NCBI GenBank assembly: GCA_023079485.1
Contig: CM041089.1
Span: forward strand, 11,175,001-11,239,000
Origin: Archilochus colubris
Lineage: Eukaryota > Chordata > Aves > Apodiformes > Trochilidae
Reading direction: 5' to 3'
DNA length: 64,000 nucleotides
Made by a program: the position numbers and the translations under genes. The notes under the pieces were generated by a model, which was not told the origin of the DNA, did no database searches, and was given only the letters and a program-made list of their open reading frames with translations. Shown here piece after piece: positions 48,191 through 61,141 of the stretch (its first letter is position 1; every line of letters begins with the position of its first letter).

Positions 48191-48504
48191 AGAAAGCAAG
48201 CAGGGGTGTTCTGCTAAGCAACAATGGCCACAGGACAAATGAGTTTGAATCTCAATGATGAAGTATTTGAAGTGGTAGACAAACAGTTAATGGCAGGTGG
48301 GTGGGTGAGGAAAACCCCATAAACAACAGCCAAAGGAAGGCTGTTTTGGAGGAACTGAAGAGTTTATTGACATGCAGAAACAAACCATCAGAGTTAAAAA
48401 GAGAAGGAGAAAAAATAATTTTAAAAAATAGCAGGCTGGAGTGTATCTGGGGTAAATTACAAAGAACTCACAGGGACTTAAAAAAACACCCTTTGAATGC
48501 ATGA
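48191..48504 (+). mobile_element. possible continuation of the CR1-like LINE remnant
   Basis: After the TG repeat a second + frame (48,301-48,504, 67 codons, K/R/E-rich, with LEELKSLL and LECIWGKLQRTHRDLKK) lies where the linker between endonuclease and reverse transcriptase would be expected. Its basic, tryptophan-containing text resembles that linker in general character only. It could equally be a chance frame. Confidence 0.3.
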
Positions 48505-49891
48505 ACTCCACCTTAATGCTTTTAATAGGACAGAACATTCATTACTGTTGTCACTTATTGCTGAATATTGCACAATCTGAAATAAACCTATAATGTCAAC
48601 TGTGGAAATCATAATGTATGAATTCAGGTGTTCTGTTTTTTTAAATCATATTTAAATATTATTGCTTTTTGTTTCAATAATTCTATTCTATTATATAATG
48701 AGATAATTATACATATTATATTATTTAAGTAAATTGCAGAGGATGCATAAACGTTAACTAAGGAATCTGGAGTAAGAGTATACAGGTCTTGCTGTTTTGA
48801 AAAATTCAGCAAAAAAATAAATTGTTTCATAAACAGGTACATTCTGGAACATTTTCAGTTGTCTCTGAAATGCAAAGGGCTACCTGTTTTTCATTGATAG
48901 ATTGGCTAATCAGGAGCCTGAAATGATCAAGGAACATTACCACACACTCCAAAGCTAACCACATCTCTGGTCCCTTGTGCTCACTGTAGGAGCACCTCTC
49001 AGGTTTTAGGCAGTTAGTTATGGGTTTAGGGAGTGAAGTTTTTACTTCACTTTTATCCTGCACGTTACTCTGATCAGCAGAACTAACTGTATGTCAGTGT
49101 TATATCAGTGACAGGAAATTGTTTAAAAATATGTATCAAATACTAAGCCATTCACATAGAAAACAGACACTAAACCTGCAGGAATTCTGTACATAGCCAG
49201 TTTCCTAGCCAGTCATCCATCTTCACCCTGGTGCCCTACAGTACTTTGGACTTTTTGCAGAATCATGTCTCGGTCCAACACTCATTCTTGCCAATTTCCA
49301 GATGAAGATCATCTCTTTTTCTAAATCAAGCTTTTCTTTTTAAACTGAAAATAAGAACTTCATATTAAGTCTTCCATTTGGTGGACTGTTTCATTGAGGA
49401 AGGCAAAAGTGACAGGTAAAAGTTCAGAAACTCGTGTAATCTGCTTTGTTTTAGCATCAGAGAATTGGATTACTCCCTGAGGCTTTTTGGCTCCTGCAGG
49501 GAGCATCTTTCAGACTAACTTTCAGAGCCAGGATTATACAGTAATCTCTAATAAACCCATAAAGATAATATGGTTTTACACAATTAAGTGTAGTCTTTGA
49601 TTGTTTTATGATGCATAATACTGAGCACATCACACACATTAGGAACAGAAGCTGCGACCTCATAGTTCAAACAGATTTTGCTAATCTTTTTAAACAGATA
49701 CCCCAAAATACTAGTTCATCATCACTGTGCACTTACTTGAACTATTAAAACTATTTGATGAATATTTTCACATTTGTATTTTATAAGTATTTTTATTTTA
49801 ATTAGTAACAAAAACATTGACAAGAAAAAAATTTTAAATTCACTCAAAATAAAAGTAGATACTTATTTCTAAAATGTACTTTTGTACTCTC
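48505..49891. other. AT-rich noncoding DNA, no gene seen
   Basis: All frames are under 80 codons with no family likeness, and no repeats of note were seen. Confidence 0.5.
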
Positions 49892-49919
49892 TGTTATCTT
49901 TAATATATTAAAGATAACA
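49892..49919. repeat. perfect 28-base palindrome with inverted GATA motifs
   Basis: The left half TGTTATCTTTAATA (49,892-49,905) is the exact reverse complement of the right half TATTAAAGATAACA (49,906-49,919), with no spacer. Each half carries a GATA-type word (TTATCT on the left, AGATAA on the right). The symmetry ends exactly at both edges. It could be a dimeric transcription-factor site, a hairpin-prone sequence, or the fused ends of a small inverted-repeat element. Confidence 0.95.
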
Positions 49920-52516
49920 TTTTTCATGAAGGTTTCGCTTTTATCGTCTCTTTTTAATTAACTTTAGAAATGTGGGTGTTTTACACTAGTCTTTTTTTTT
50001 TTTTCTTTTAATTTAGCTATTAACAGTACTATTTTGCCTTCAATAGACCATTATCAGATTTCTATCAAGTTAGGCTTTGGTATACACCAAAGATCTTGAT
50101 ACATCTAGCAAGCAGTTAACCTCTTACCCCCCACTCTCTTGTAACTGTGATTATGATGAATGAGTGGTTAGTTCTAAGCAATTTTGGTTCACGTCAATAA
50201 ATTATCAAGTAACCATTGGTATATGTGCATTAAGAAGACAGAGAGAAAATGAAGCTGTCTGTGGACATTTTATAACCCTCACCCTTATAAGTAATGTGAT
50301 TTGAAAAGTTAGCACTGACATCAACTGTTCATATTGTTCATCCACACTGTAGAATAAGAAATGCTTTCTGTAATTTACATAGAATGAGAAGCACTGTATA
50401 TAATTTACTGCTTGCAGCGTGGCTTAAGGAAAATTCTCTTTAGAGCTTGTCTAAGATCCTGCATTGTAGTTATTACATAACCTGAGGCTTTGCTTTTGTG
50501 ATGAACAACCATTTCTTCTAAGAATATTTTCACGACAAATGCCAATCAGTTACAGAAAGCCTATAGGACTCTGTCCACGTATGGACTTGTACAAATACTT
50601 GGCTTTCACATTCTTCATTCAGCTTCTTAGCACAAATATTTCCTAACAGATTCCTCTCCCAAGCATTGCATGTAATTTCAACAGCATGTAGAATTGTTTG
50701 GATGTGGATTTCTATTTTATTGCTTAGTACTTTGACAAAGAATTTTTCACAGTAGATGGATCTTGTGCATTACATGGATCTCATCCAGCGCACACGGAGC
50801 AGCAGTGGAGCAAGGAGGTGCTCGCTTACACCCAGAGCATGATAAACCTTTGAAAACCTATTTCTAACAGCAGCCCCACTAAATGGCTCAAGTTTACCTA
50901 AAATAAGCAAAGACCACCTAACACAGCCTCTGTGCAGTGTGTCAGAAGCTGGCTGGATAGCTCTCTCACCTCAGTGGTGCCCTCATTTTAATAAGTGGTA
51001 AACAGTCTAATAGCACGAAATGCTTTGGGTTTACATGAATGAAAACTGACATTTTGTGTATTTTCTCTTGTGGCAAACATTTCATTCTTCATAAATAATT
51101 GAAGATTTCTGTCTTACGTTAGATAACAAAATCCTAGAAGTAGTTTAAGTGCCTTATTTGCTTATTATAAGGACAACTGGCTAACATGAATACAATGTAT
51201 ATTACTTCTACAACATGAACATTCTGTATCTCTACTAATTTATTTACTTCCTACCAAGTAGCAGTCTGCACGGTCAATAGAGAAGCAGCCAAAATAATGT
51301 CTGCTGCACTCAGAAGGTAAAAGGGAACTCGGATAGGAACATGCTTGTGTGCCACTATCATGCAACAGATACTCCTTCTATCAGAACCATTAGTCCCCAG
51401 GTGACCCTGCACAACTACACAGCTTTAGAAAAATTAACACAGGAGGGACCATCAGACACCTGAGCTAGAAGCATAGAGCAGGGAGGCAGAACTTTCCATA
51501 ATTTTGATTGGACTTCTGTACTGTACTCAGTAGATTAATGTCCTTTCTCTCTCCTTCAGTCTTTTTTCCACACCTTCCTCTCTTCAGAGCTACAAAGCTC
51601 TGGAGGGATACAACCGTGCAAATACACAGTAGCTACTACTTTTAAAAAAGCTGGTACAAATATAAAGCATGAATCTATTTGGTCAGACACTCTATATTGT
51701 CAATAAACACTCTCTATAAGCTTTAAATAGAACCATTACAAATTAAAAAAGCAAATTATAAAAATGCTTTAAAAATAAGACTGAGAAAAAAGTGTTAAGT
51801 ATTGCATTTGAAGTGAAGTATACTCCCTGATGACTTGAATAGATTTGACTAGAATAAGTGTTTGAAAAAATAGTTTACCTACTCATCATATCAGCTTTGT
51901 TGTGGTGCAGTGTGTGTGTGCATCCATGTGTGTCCATTAAGTGTTTCTATTTTTGTTTTTAAGCCTTCCTTGAAAAAAAAATCGCTGCTCTTTGTTTTTA
52001 AAGCAATTTGACTTTAGTCTCAAACACTTTTATTTTTACCATATTTCAATAAAGGCTTTGCACTGAAGAGCTGTTCTTGCAAGACACTGAAGTTTCATGG
52101 GATTTAACACCACTTATTTCAGGGTTTTTTTTTTCCCCCCTTCTATCAGTGTCTTCACTTTGTAGTCAAGTCACAGTAAGATGTTTACACAAAAACTGAA
52201 CTCCTAGTAAAAAGGAATTTCTAATTGCTGATGAACAAGCAAAAAATTTTAAATGCTGTTATTAGGGAACATTCATTTTGCCAACTGTAACTTTAAATAA
52301 CCACTGTAGTTTACTACTGGACAAGCCTACTTGAGAAGAACAATTAAATAAATTAAACCATGTTAAGACCGCATCCTTGAAAAAAAGTAACCTTTAGTTA
52401 GGACAATTACTCTGTGGGCATAACACAAAAGTACAAATGTCACATTTTCCATGAAATTTACTTTTGCATGAATCATCAATCCAGTTTTCTCCTGAACAAA
52501 ACTATCCAAATATGAC
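49920..52516. other. AT-rich noncoding DNA, no gene seen
   Basis: A T run with acceptor-like context at 49,992-50,004 and a TG-rich patch near 51,908-51,935 are present. There is no coding or RNA gene signal. Confidence 0.5.
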
Positions 52517-52532
52517 AAAAAAAAAAAAAAAA
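52517..52532. repeat. poly(A) run, 16 bases
   Basis: An uninterrupted A16. On the minus strand it makes the FFFFF seen in an accidental frame. Confidence 0.9.
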
Positions 52533-53995
52533 CCAAACCCAAAGTTGTCTGAACTGGATGATCCAAGTAATTACATGTTAGAGCAGACTGCATCTATGAC
52601 AAAACTTCCAAAAATTTGAGGAAAAAGTTATTATAGCCCCTGGTTGAAATATCTTTGGTATAGACCTATAGCAGTATTTAGTTGATCTTGTATTCCCATG
52701 TAACAAATATGCAGTTTCAAAGATCAGTCTTCCTAGAACTGATACACACTCCTTCCCTTTGGAGTACAGATCAAACAAACACACTATAAAACATGCACAA
52801 ATATTGTAGCACAACCAGGAAAAGATATAAACTTCTAATTAGCATTTTTCAAATGCTGTGTAGAATTTACTCAAAACTCCTTATATATGCAAACTTTTTG
52901 TCTTCCACAACAACCCCACAACACTCCCAGCTCATATGGTAGCATTTGCTTAAACCCTATTTGTTCTGCTTCAGGTATTGATCCTGATTTCCTCAGCTTC
53001 CACAGTTACCTCACATGAGTAAGTATTTGCAGAAATGAAGCCTTTGAACTGAAAGATACTTGAGGTAACAGCCTGACCTATTAATCTGTAGAGCACAGGG
53101 AAAATTTATGACACTGCATGTATTACTGAACAGAAAGACTCTGTATTTGCTAAAGTAGTGTATTCTACAGAATGTTTGCAGATTTGGAGAGGTACAATAT
53201 AGATGATTTAAAAATATGTAAGCCTGTGCTACTGTAGAATGAATACTTCAATCCTGTTTGCATTATGTGAGGAAAAACTGGGCTGAATCCATCACTTGTA
53301 CATCCTATATTTTCTTCTCAATTTATATGAACTCAAAGCCTGTGTATATTCCTAGATATACAATGCTAAATACTAAAAGAAGTGCAAGAGACTGCTACAG
53401 TTTTAGCTTCTCCAGATGATCATGCCAGTGTGATAGAACTTTGAGTTTCAGAGAATACCTACAAAAGACCAGACTGTGGTTCATTTTGACAGTCATTCCA
53501 TGTAGTCATTCACTTAGCTTCACTGGCAAGGCTGCTGAACCACGTTCCAGACCTCATGGTCACAATACTTTACAGTGTACACTCCACAGTCTTCATTAAA
53601 GTTAAGTACTTACTTGATTGACCTAAACACAAACACTGTTTCCAAAGAAGTTTTTATGTCAATTTTGTTTACCAAGGCTTTTTATCATTGTCAAGTAAGA
53701 AAAGCAGGGCTCAGATCAGGAGTCCACAATACAATTACTAAAGTCCTTTATATGAATGTGAATTAAACATATGAACATGAATTAAACAATACTTATAGGC
53801 TTTCATCCAATTAGCCTGGTATGTGCACAAATAAGTTCACCATGAACCTACCACTGCATTTATTCCATTGTTTTGATTGGAAAGTGTAATTCATATTGAG
53901 GTATAAAGAGGTATTGTTTGCACTGAGGGATATATAACTATTTCCATTTATAGATGAGAAGAATGAGGCACAGAACACCTAAATGATTGCTTGGG
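52533..53995. other. AT-rich noncoding DNA, no gene seen
   Basis: Nothing was recognised. Confidence 0.5.
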
Positions 53996-54009
53996 AAAAA
54001 AAAAAAAAA
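53996..54009. repeat. poly(A) run, 14 bases
   Basis: Simple homopolymer. Confidence 0.9.
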
Positions 54010-54103
54010 GTCAGGAAGAGCTACAATCTATTCCTCACTCTCAGTTCACTAATTACTTCACGATGCCTTCTCAGGACTATTTTTGAATGGCAATACTTTT
54101 TAA

Positions 54104-54143
54104 AAGGTTTTGGGGTTTTGGTTTTTTGTTTGTTTTTTTTTTT
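54104..54143. repeat. T/G-rich low-complexity tract
   Basis: About 40 bases consist of T runs separated by G or GGGG (TTTTGGGGTTTTGGTTTTTT and onwards). The single G4 and G2 runs are too few for a convincing G-quadruplex. Confidence 0.8.
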
Positions 54144-54740
54144 GTAACAATGTTTTCTTTAAATATGGCTGACAATGCTCATTAAAAAGTTACTGACCTG
54201 TAAGTGAAGGAAACTGCAAATATAACACCAAAATTATATACGAAAATAAACATTTCTAAAGACGAAATGTTGTTACAAATTGAGTACATTTCCATATTAA
54301 GAGGAGAACCAGTCATATTTTTACCTGACGAATGTAGTTTTATGAACATCTTTTTCCACAAATGATCGAATAAATAGTTATTTATAAACTATATTCATGA
54401 CTTAAGAGAACAAGCTGCATAGACTTGTTTCATTTGTACTACAACATGCAAGAGGTATTGCAATAACTTATATCATGCCAAGTCTAAGTCCCATTAGATT
54501 TTCCTTATTATATTTGACTGAAGGTGAATAATACCCAAAACAACAATTCTGAAAGCTTCCTATTTGTTGCTTAAATAACTATCTTCCTCTCAGATCTTCT
54601 CCTCTTTCTCTTTCTTAAAGCATTTATGCATGGGCCTAGTTCCATTTGGTTTATTTGAACCTGGGCAAACAGCAAAACATATTTTAGGGTCATGGCCTAA
54701 ATGATTACAGTCTCGGTCATTCTGCTGTAACCAGTCAGCT
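54144..54740. other. AT-rich noncoding DNA, no gene seen
   Basis: Nothing was recognised. Confidence 0.5.
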
Positions 54741-54812
54741 TTCCCCAGTGTATATAAAAACGCATTCCCACTTCAGCAGGTACTGGTCATCCTACTGTTC
54801 CCTCAATAAACT
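54741..54812 (+). promoter_or_regulatory. TATA-box-like element followed by AATAAA (weak)
   Basis: TATATAAAAA (54,751-54,760), preceded by CCCCAGTG, looks like a TATA box. AATAAA follows at 54,805-54,810. This TATA-then-polyadenylation spacing of about 50 bases resembles the core of a solo LTR, but I cannot identify LTR ends, a target-site duplication or a family. In AT-rich DNA such strings also arise by chance. Confidence 0.15.
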
Positions 54813-56593
54813 CATGTAGCATTTCTTGTAAAAGTTCTATCACTCTTAAATCCCAGCTCAAATTAATTTTTAGGAATAATTGTCTTCACAACAGAGAGAT
54901 GAGCTGCTACCATTCCTAAGTGTGATAACTGATGTGTTATTGTAAGCAACACTGTTCTCTCATTGTTACAAAAACCAAAAGAAAACTTGAAATAACAAGA
55001 ATATGAACTGTTAATTCAAGCATCCATAGCCCCACTGAATAACCGAGGCATTAGTTGATAACAAAAAAGCTACAAGAAGTTTGTAAGCATTTAGATATAT
55101 TTCTTAATAAAAGAACATTATAAATCTGTGATCTGACAGGGTTTTAAAAGAGCTTTCATTGTTCATGTTAAAAGAGTATTAGAAAGAAATAATAGGAAAG
55201 CTAATCAATAAATACTTACAAGTACACGAGAAAATCAGCCCCAGCTCCCAGAAATCACTGGTAAGTTGCTTTTGAATTCATGAAACTGACCTGAAAATGT
55301 AAAAGAAAAAAAACCAAACTGAAACAAAAGAAAGCCCAGACCTGATAAATGTTACTTTTTTATTATTATTGAATAGTTACGACTTTTTGCTATGAATTTA
55401 AAAAAAAAAAAAAAATCTCAGAAGACTGCTGTCACAATTTCAGCCAAGGAGTTTACACAGAATTTGTTTCCAGGAAGCCAATACCAATAGAAACAATTAT
55501 TTCATTGTTCTGCACCTCACACCATAGCAACCCAGTCCATTACAGCTTCTAAGAACTATCATAAATGCAAGCATGGTTATCCTTTAATAAGGAAAATAGC
55601 TGTGAGCTGTTTTTTGGCTGGCTGGGGTTTTTGCTTGTTATTTTGTTCTCTAGTGTTACAGAACATTCATTACTTTTTTACGTATCTTACTAACCACATT
55701 TTGCTGCTTAGCTGGTGTAAAATAATATTGTTTAGGTGTGTTTAACTGGAAGCTATTGAAGGCAAAATTTATACAGAAAGACAGACTAAAGATTTTGTTC
55801 TCCAACAGTCTAGATCCCAGTTAGAAGGTTAGCTTAAGCACAATGCCTTCACTATAAGGCAAGATTAAATTCAACATTTTTGCCTGCATACCCCTCAGTT
55901 CTAGTTGGAAAGGTAACAGATGCAACTCAAACCCACAGAGCTCGCCTTATAAAATTCTTGAACTAGCACAATGACTCACTTTATGCCTCTAAATATCCAT
56001 GGTTTCCTCTCTCCAGAACCCCCATGCATTAGAAGGTAGCTCAGTAGTTTATTTTTATTGTTTGGTCTACATACAGCACATTTTTAGTTCTTATGAAAAC
56101 AAAGAAACTTTGTTGCACAGCCCTTGTTTTCTTTCCAAGATGTGAGGATGGATATGGGTAACATTAAACTGAAAATAGGAACCAAGCCTGGGCAACTAGT
56201 TCAGGTCAAAACCTTTTTGTTCTCTGGGAGCTATCTGATTAATTTGCAGTTCATAAAACAGTGGGTGTAAGCTCAGTTTTAAAACATGTAACTATATTTA
56301 AAATGAAATCATCATTTTTGTTAGCCTCCAGTAATCTGTAAGAAACACCTTCCCACAACATTTCTGTATCCTAAAATGCACCAGCCAGTACTGCACAGTG
56401 CCTAGAGACAAGGAGAGAATACCAAACTTATCTTGATGTAGAATATCCTCCTTATTTCATACACCCACCCTGAAGTGCATATTATTCATTCCAACCAAAC
56501 CCTCCCCCATCCTGAAAGTACATACTTAATTGTGTCTTCTCTCCTGTAATACCAACAGAGTCAACAAATCTCATTTATTATATCAATGCAGCA
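54813..56593. other. AT-rich noncoding DNA, no gene seen
   Basis: Contains an A16 run (55,400-55,415). No other structure is recognisable. Confidence 0.5.
55400..55415. repeat. poly(A) run, 16 bases
   Basis: Simple homopolymer. Confidence 0.9.
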
Positions 56594-56620
56594 TTATATA
56601 TATATATATGTATATATTAT
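56594..56620. repeat. (TA)n microsatellite with one TG
   Basis: About 27 bases of TA dinucleotides with a single G substitution. Confidence 0.9.
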
Positions 56621-59559
56621 TTTTAAAAAAAAACAAGTCCGAATATCATTATTAGCTGATTTATACCATTAGTATGCTTTGGAGCCACCAATTAAGCAAG
56701 AACAGTACTTCATAAGGTCACAGTTAATTTATCTCAAAGAGTGCAAATGCAATTTAATGCACACCACCTCATGTAGAGAATTTAGGAACAAAACACCAAA
56801 CCTGGACAAGCTGGACAAGCAATTAAGGGGATGGGTTAATTTCTCAAAATTCTAAATTTTGCTTTAGCAATCTGCTAATCTATCAGGGGAAAAAGTTCAG
56901 TATGGTAAAAAAGCCTGCAGAATAATATCTATGTGAAGCCTTGATTCTTATGGCAGCAGTGCAAGTGAGGGAGAAGGCATATGGGGGCAAACCATACCCA
57001 GTGCTCCTGAGCAAATGAAGGCTTGTTGCTCAGGTAACACCTCAGAACTGGGAGGCTGCTGGAGGCTTATCTATGATGTAGCTGGTCAGGGGGGGAAAAG
57101 CAAAAAAAAATGCAACCCCAAAGAGCCCAGTCTGTTCCAAATAGACTCATCTGAGCTAGACTGTTGTATTTAGTACTTTACAGAAAACTAAACTTTTCCT
57201 TCAGCTCCATATCTTTTACTAATTCACTAAAATAAGGAAATCAATTACTGTTCAGTAATATCAGGAGTCTACTTGCACAGTTCCTTCCTCAAAAGATAGA
57301 TGATGTAACTAGCACACATGAAAAAAATTAAAGGAAATCTTATTACCTAATTAGATTAAATATTAGCTAACTAACTATATACATAGTTCTGCATTTCTAT
57401 TCTACCACTTTGTTAAAATGAAAAAAAGTTTTGTCAGCAGAGGAAAAACAGTGTAAAGGCTGAAATCTGGTACCACTCAGCATCTCAACCTGCAAGCTGG
57501 AGCACAGCTGCAGAGAACTGAAGCAGAAGCAGATGCAATATAGCAGATCTGCATGAACTTACCAGCCACACCAGCTACACCTCTGTGACACTTGCTCTTG
57601 AGAACACTCAGAGATAACACCACAGCCTCCCAGGTCTCGGGAAGTAGGAAAAAAACCCAAACACAAACTGCCAACACCATGAAAACAATAAACCACAAAA
57701 ACCTAACAGTTCAAGCAACCAGCTTTCAATGAAAGCTACAAAGGTTTATTATCTCCTCATTAACCTCAAAAATGCCATTTCAGAAAGCCATAAAAAGGTT
57801 ACATTCTAAATGAAAAGTTTTGGTTAAGAGCAAACACCATTGCAGTTTTCATGGTTTTGACAGTTTGTTTGTTTAGGGATGTTTATTCAAAAAGGACAAG
57901 TTGTCCTAACATCAGATAATATGAAATAAGACTAAGGTCACTTCTGAAAATAGCAAAAAGTCACAGACTGGGCCTAAACAGACTGCTAATAAAATTAACC
58001 ATCTCTCATTGACTTGACTAAGAAAAATGTAAAGTGATCAAAGAATTTCACAGAACCTTTCAAAACAACCCACCTTTCAAAAAGCTAAGCTTTTGCTTGT
58101 CTTACAAATGCATATTGACACCAAGAGAATGCTGGGGACAAAACAGATTATGCTCACCACTAAAAGACTGCAGGACCTCATATGCCTTGAGTGTTATGAA
58201 TTAAAAAAAAAATAATCTGTAAACTGCCAAATGTCACTTCCAAAATAGTCCTCTTGTTGCCCATTTACTGTCAGCTCCAATAATTCAAAAAGATTTTAGT
58301 TTTTAGAACATAAGATTTCACTGCATTTAGAAAGCAGAAAAAATTCTTAATTTAAAAAAATACTTAATCAATAGCTTTTTGATTCTTCTAAGACAGAACC
58401 TCAACAGGTAGCCTGTGTTTTCTGTGCACAGTCATCAATAAGCATAAAGGAATCCTGCAGGTAGAAAATGTAAGCAGCTATTTAGCAGAAAACATGGCAT
58501 CACGTTGTATCATCTGAGAACCTGGCCTATCACTGTGGGCTGCTGGGACTAAAATATGTACCATTCAACTACTGCTAAAAAACTGTTTTCAGAATTATAA
58601 GCATAATGTGAAATGAGAGAATGGAGTAATACAGAAATGAAGCTATAGATTTAGGGCCTGAATCACATAACAATTTCACACCTTGAAACACACAAAATTT
58701 CACAATTAAAACAACACTGATGACCTGTAAGCCTCTAGCCACAATCTCAAAGTATACAGAGGAGTAGGCTGATTACGGTGAGATCCTTTCAGATGGGTAT
58801 CTAAAAATCTTTCTTGAGGTAAAGTGTGCAGTTTCAAGAAGACTCAATGAAGAATGCTTTACTTACACACAGAAAAATTTTCATACATGATCATTTTGAA
58901 ACAGGGAAGTAAGGACAATAATTAAGCACTGTGGATTTTTACAAAATACACAAGGAATTTTGTGTTGTCTTTATGTTAATTCTCTTCTAATAGCCTGGGA
59001 CTGTGTTTTACTGCCTTTGCTGGCTTGTTTCTTAAACTGCTCAGTCTCCTTGGATCCATGTGTTATCAAAAACAAAACAAAAACACACAGCCAAATGAAA
59101 ACAACCACAATGTTGTTTATATATTGATTTTCATTTTAGAACAGTCTCTCTGCAAGGATCCTCATCTGGATTTTTGTACTCTTTAAAAGAGATTGCAGCC
59201 AAATGATCTATCAAAGCAAGAATCAGACCGTATCACCTGTTACAGCTCTGGTCATTTTAAAACACCTCAGTGAGTTAAGAACAGTAACACGCTGCATCCG
59301 ATGTAAACGATGCTCCAAAGCTCTGGAGTCTGCCACTGCCTTTGCTACAGATTTTCTGCTCAACCTTCATCAAAAGAGCTTCTTTGTGCTTCTTAGCTTC
59401 TTATTTGCAATAAGGACCTATTATTTCTTCCTTTTATAAAAGTGATGCTTTACAGTTCTATATACCAGAAGCTGTGATGCAGTTATTACAGAAACTAGGC
59501 TCAAAAAAATACTGAAAATAGGATACATCTCCACAGCGTTTTGCAGGGAGATGTGAGCT
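56621..59559. other. AT-rich noncoding DNA, no gene seen
   Basis: The patch at 56,640-56,780 is homopolymer-poor with homeodomain/POU-type words (AATTAAG, TGCAAATGCAATTTAATGC) and could be a small regulatory element. CTGGACAAG occurs twice in tandem at 56,802-56,819. No coding signal was seen. Confidence 0.45.
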
Positions 59560-59930
59560 CACTCTGCCCACACTTGGAGATGACTGGCCACAAACCCACT
59601 CTAATCCAGTTTAGCTATGGTTAGCACTTACGTAAACTACATGACTTCCAGTTTAGAGCAACCTCACATCTGCCTACAAAAAGCAAGCCGCCATACATAT
59701 GGCGTTTCTGTAAACTACCTCTTAAAAAAAGGAACGCAATAAGCATCAGCACTCAACAGTTGTTCCCTGGCTCTCCCAAAAGGGTATCACTCAGCAGTGG
59801 CATGTGATCTGGCAGCATTATATTATATAACTGGCTATAAGAGCTCCTTATAATCTCTTCTGTAAGTGCATTTGCATTTGCAACATTGCACTATGTCTTC
59901 AACAGGCAGCTCATGAAGCTTTCTCTGCTG
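59560..59930. promoter_or_regulatory. possible regulatory patch: D-box, octamer and CpG-bearing palindrome
   Basis: TTACGTAA (59,628-59,635) is a consensus PAR-bZIP/D-box word. GTAAACTAC occurs twice (beginning about 59,632 and 59,711) and contains a forkhead-type GTAAAC. CGCCATA and TATGGCG face each other across CA (59,689-59,704). ATTTGCAT (59,870-59,877) is a perfect octamer word, followed by TTGCAAC (C/EBP-like). The combination of CpG retention and motif density is unusual for this window. Function is inferred only. Confidence 0.3.
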
Positions 59931-61140
59931 TGTGCCTGCATATCTATAAAGTACCCAATCACTGCAGGACCTGAGTACAGAATGCAAAATTCAGGTCTTT
60001 TCACTGTGTCACTTCATGGTGTAGCATCAGCTTAAGACTAAAAAGGATTTTGATCAAAAACTACTGCACATGTCCAACAACTCATTCAAATGTATTACTA
60101 TATTTGCCACTAAAATTGCACTCAAAAACACAAAAAATGTCTAATTTGCTGTACAGATGAAAGAAATACCTAAATGTGTATTTACTCTTTTGTACAAAAG
60201 GAAGAGGGCTGGCATTCCAGATCTGATAAGCTCTGTACTCATACTTTCAAGCAGATAAGAACCACAAGACATACAGCACGCTGCTTGGAAGGCTGAAGGG
60301 AGGGGAGGAGCAGCAGTTATAACTCATGGGTTAGAGATAGCAAAAGCCTCCTCGGTGGCCTGGGGCATGCTGGTGAGCACTGCTGGCTCCCTGCTCCCAC
60401 ATCAAGGGATTTGGATTTCCCAGCAGTTCCTGCACCAGCCCACTGCCAGTCACATGATGTAGCTATGACAGAAAAAAACCACATCTTGTAAGATATATGC
60501 CATTGTAATAGCCATGGGCTGGGTCATTCCCAGTCAATATGATTGAATTAAAGAAACAAAGAAAGCTTTCAAAACAGGGATGCGTATGTAGCACATACAC
60601 AGATCCATGAGCTGAAGGCACTACAGGGCAAATTAGGCATTACAAGACCCAAAAAGTATGACTGGTGTTCCATAGACCAGAAACACTTCCAATATATGGT
60701 ACTGCTGAAACATATATCAAACACAGAGAAAATTTTACAGCAAATACAAACCGCACTTGAAAAGTTACTTTCTACACCTAGAGAAGCAGCAGTGTGCAGA
60801 GCACGTGGCTTGGAAACAGCATCCAGTCCCACTCTTCAGAGCCTCACATTTGTCAGTCATTGAAAGCAATTACACAAAGACAGATTTGGCTGTTCTGCCA
60901 CTGATCTGCATTGTCATATTTGGCAACTTGATTCTCTTCTCTCTGTCTGTGCCCCAACTGTACCTTTTAATAGCTTTGGAATTACAGCTTTTTAATCTCT
61001 TCCTGTGTGTGTGTCCAGGGACCTGCAGATGTAACAGGGTCTTGGGGCTCTACAATTTGACAAAAGTTCTCTGGATACAACTTGAACACGAAGTAATAAC
61101 ACTGTTTCTGGGAAAAACATTCTGTGATTATGTGTATGTG
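59931..61140. other. noncoding DNA, no gene seen
   Basis: A 131-codon + frame (60,757-61,152) depends on a TTG start and has a hydrophobic middle (VLPLICIVIFGNLILFSLSV). There is no AUG near its beginning, no homologue I recognise and no splice context, so I consider it accidental. A relatively GC-rich patch lies at 60,290-60,460. Confidence 0.45.
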
Positions 61141-61141
61141 T

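Noticed and set aside
47855..48238. 127-codon minus-strand frame
   Set aside because: It lies antisense to the CR1-like endonuclease remnant, whose + strand carries the recognisable GDFN motif.
54104..54143. G-quadruplex
   Set aside because: There is only one run of four G and one of two G; four G-runs are needed.
54741..54812. Solo LTR of an endogenous retrovirus suggested by TATATAAAAA followed by AATAAA
   Set aside because: No TG...CA ends, target-site duplication, primer-binding site or family match could be found. It is kept only as a weak regulatory entry.
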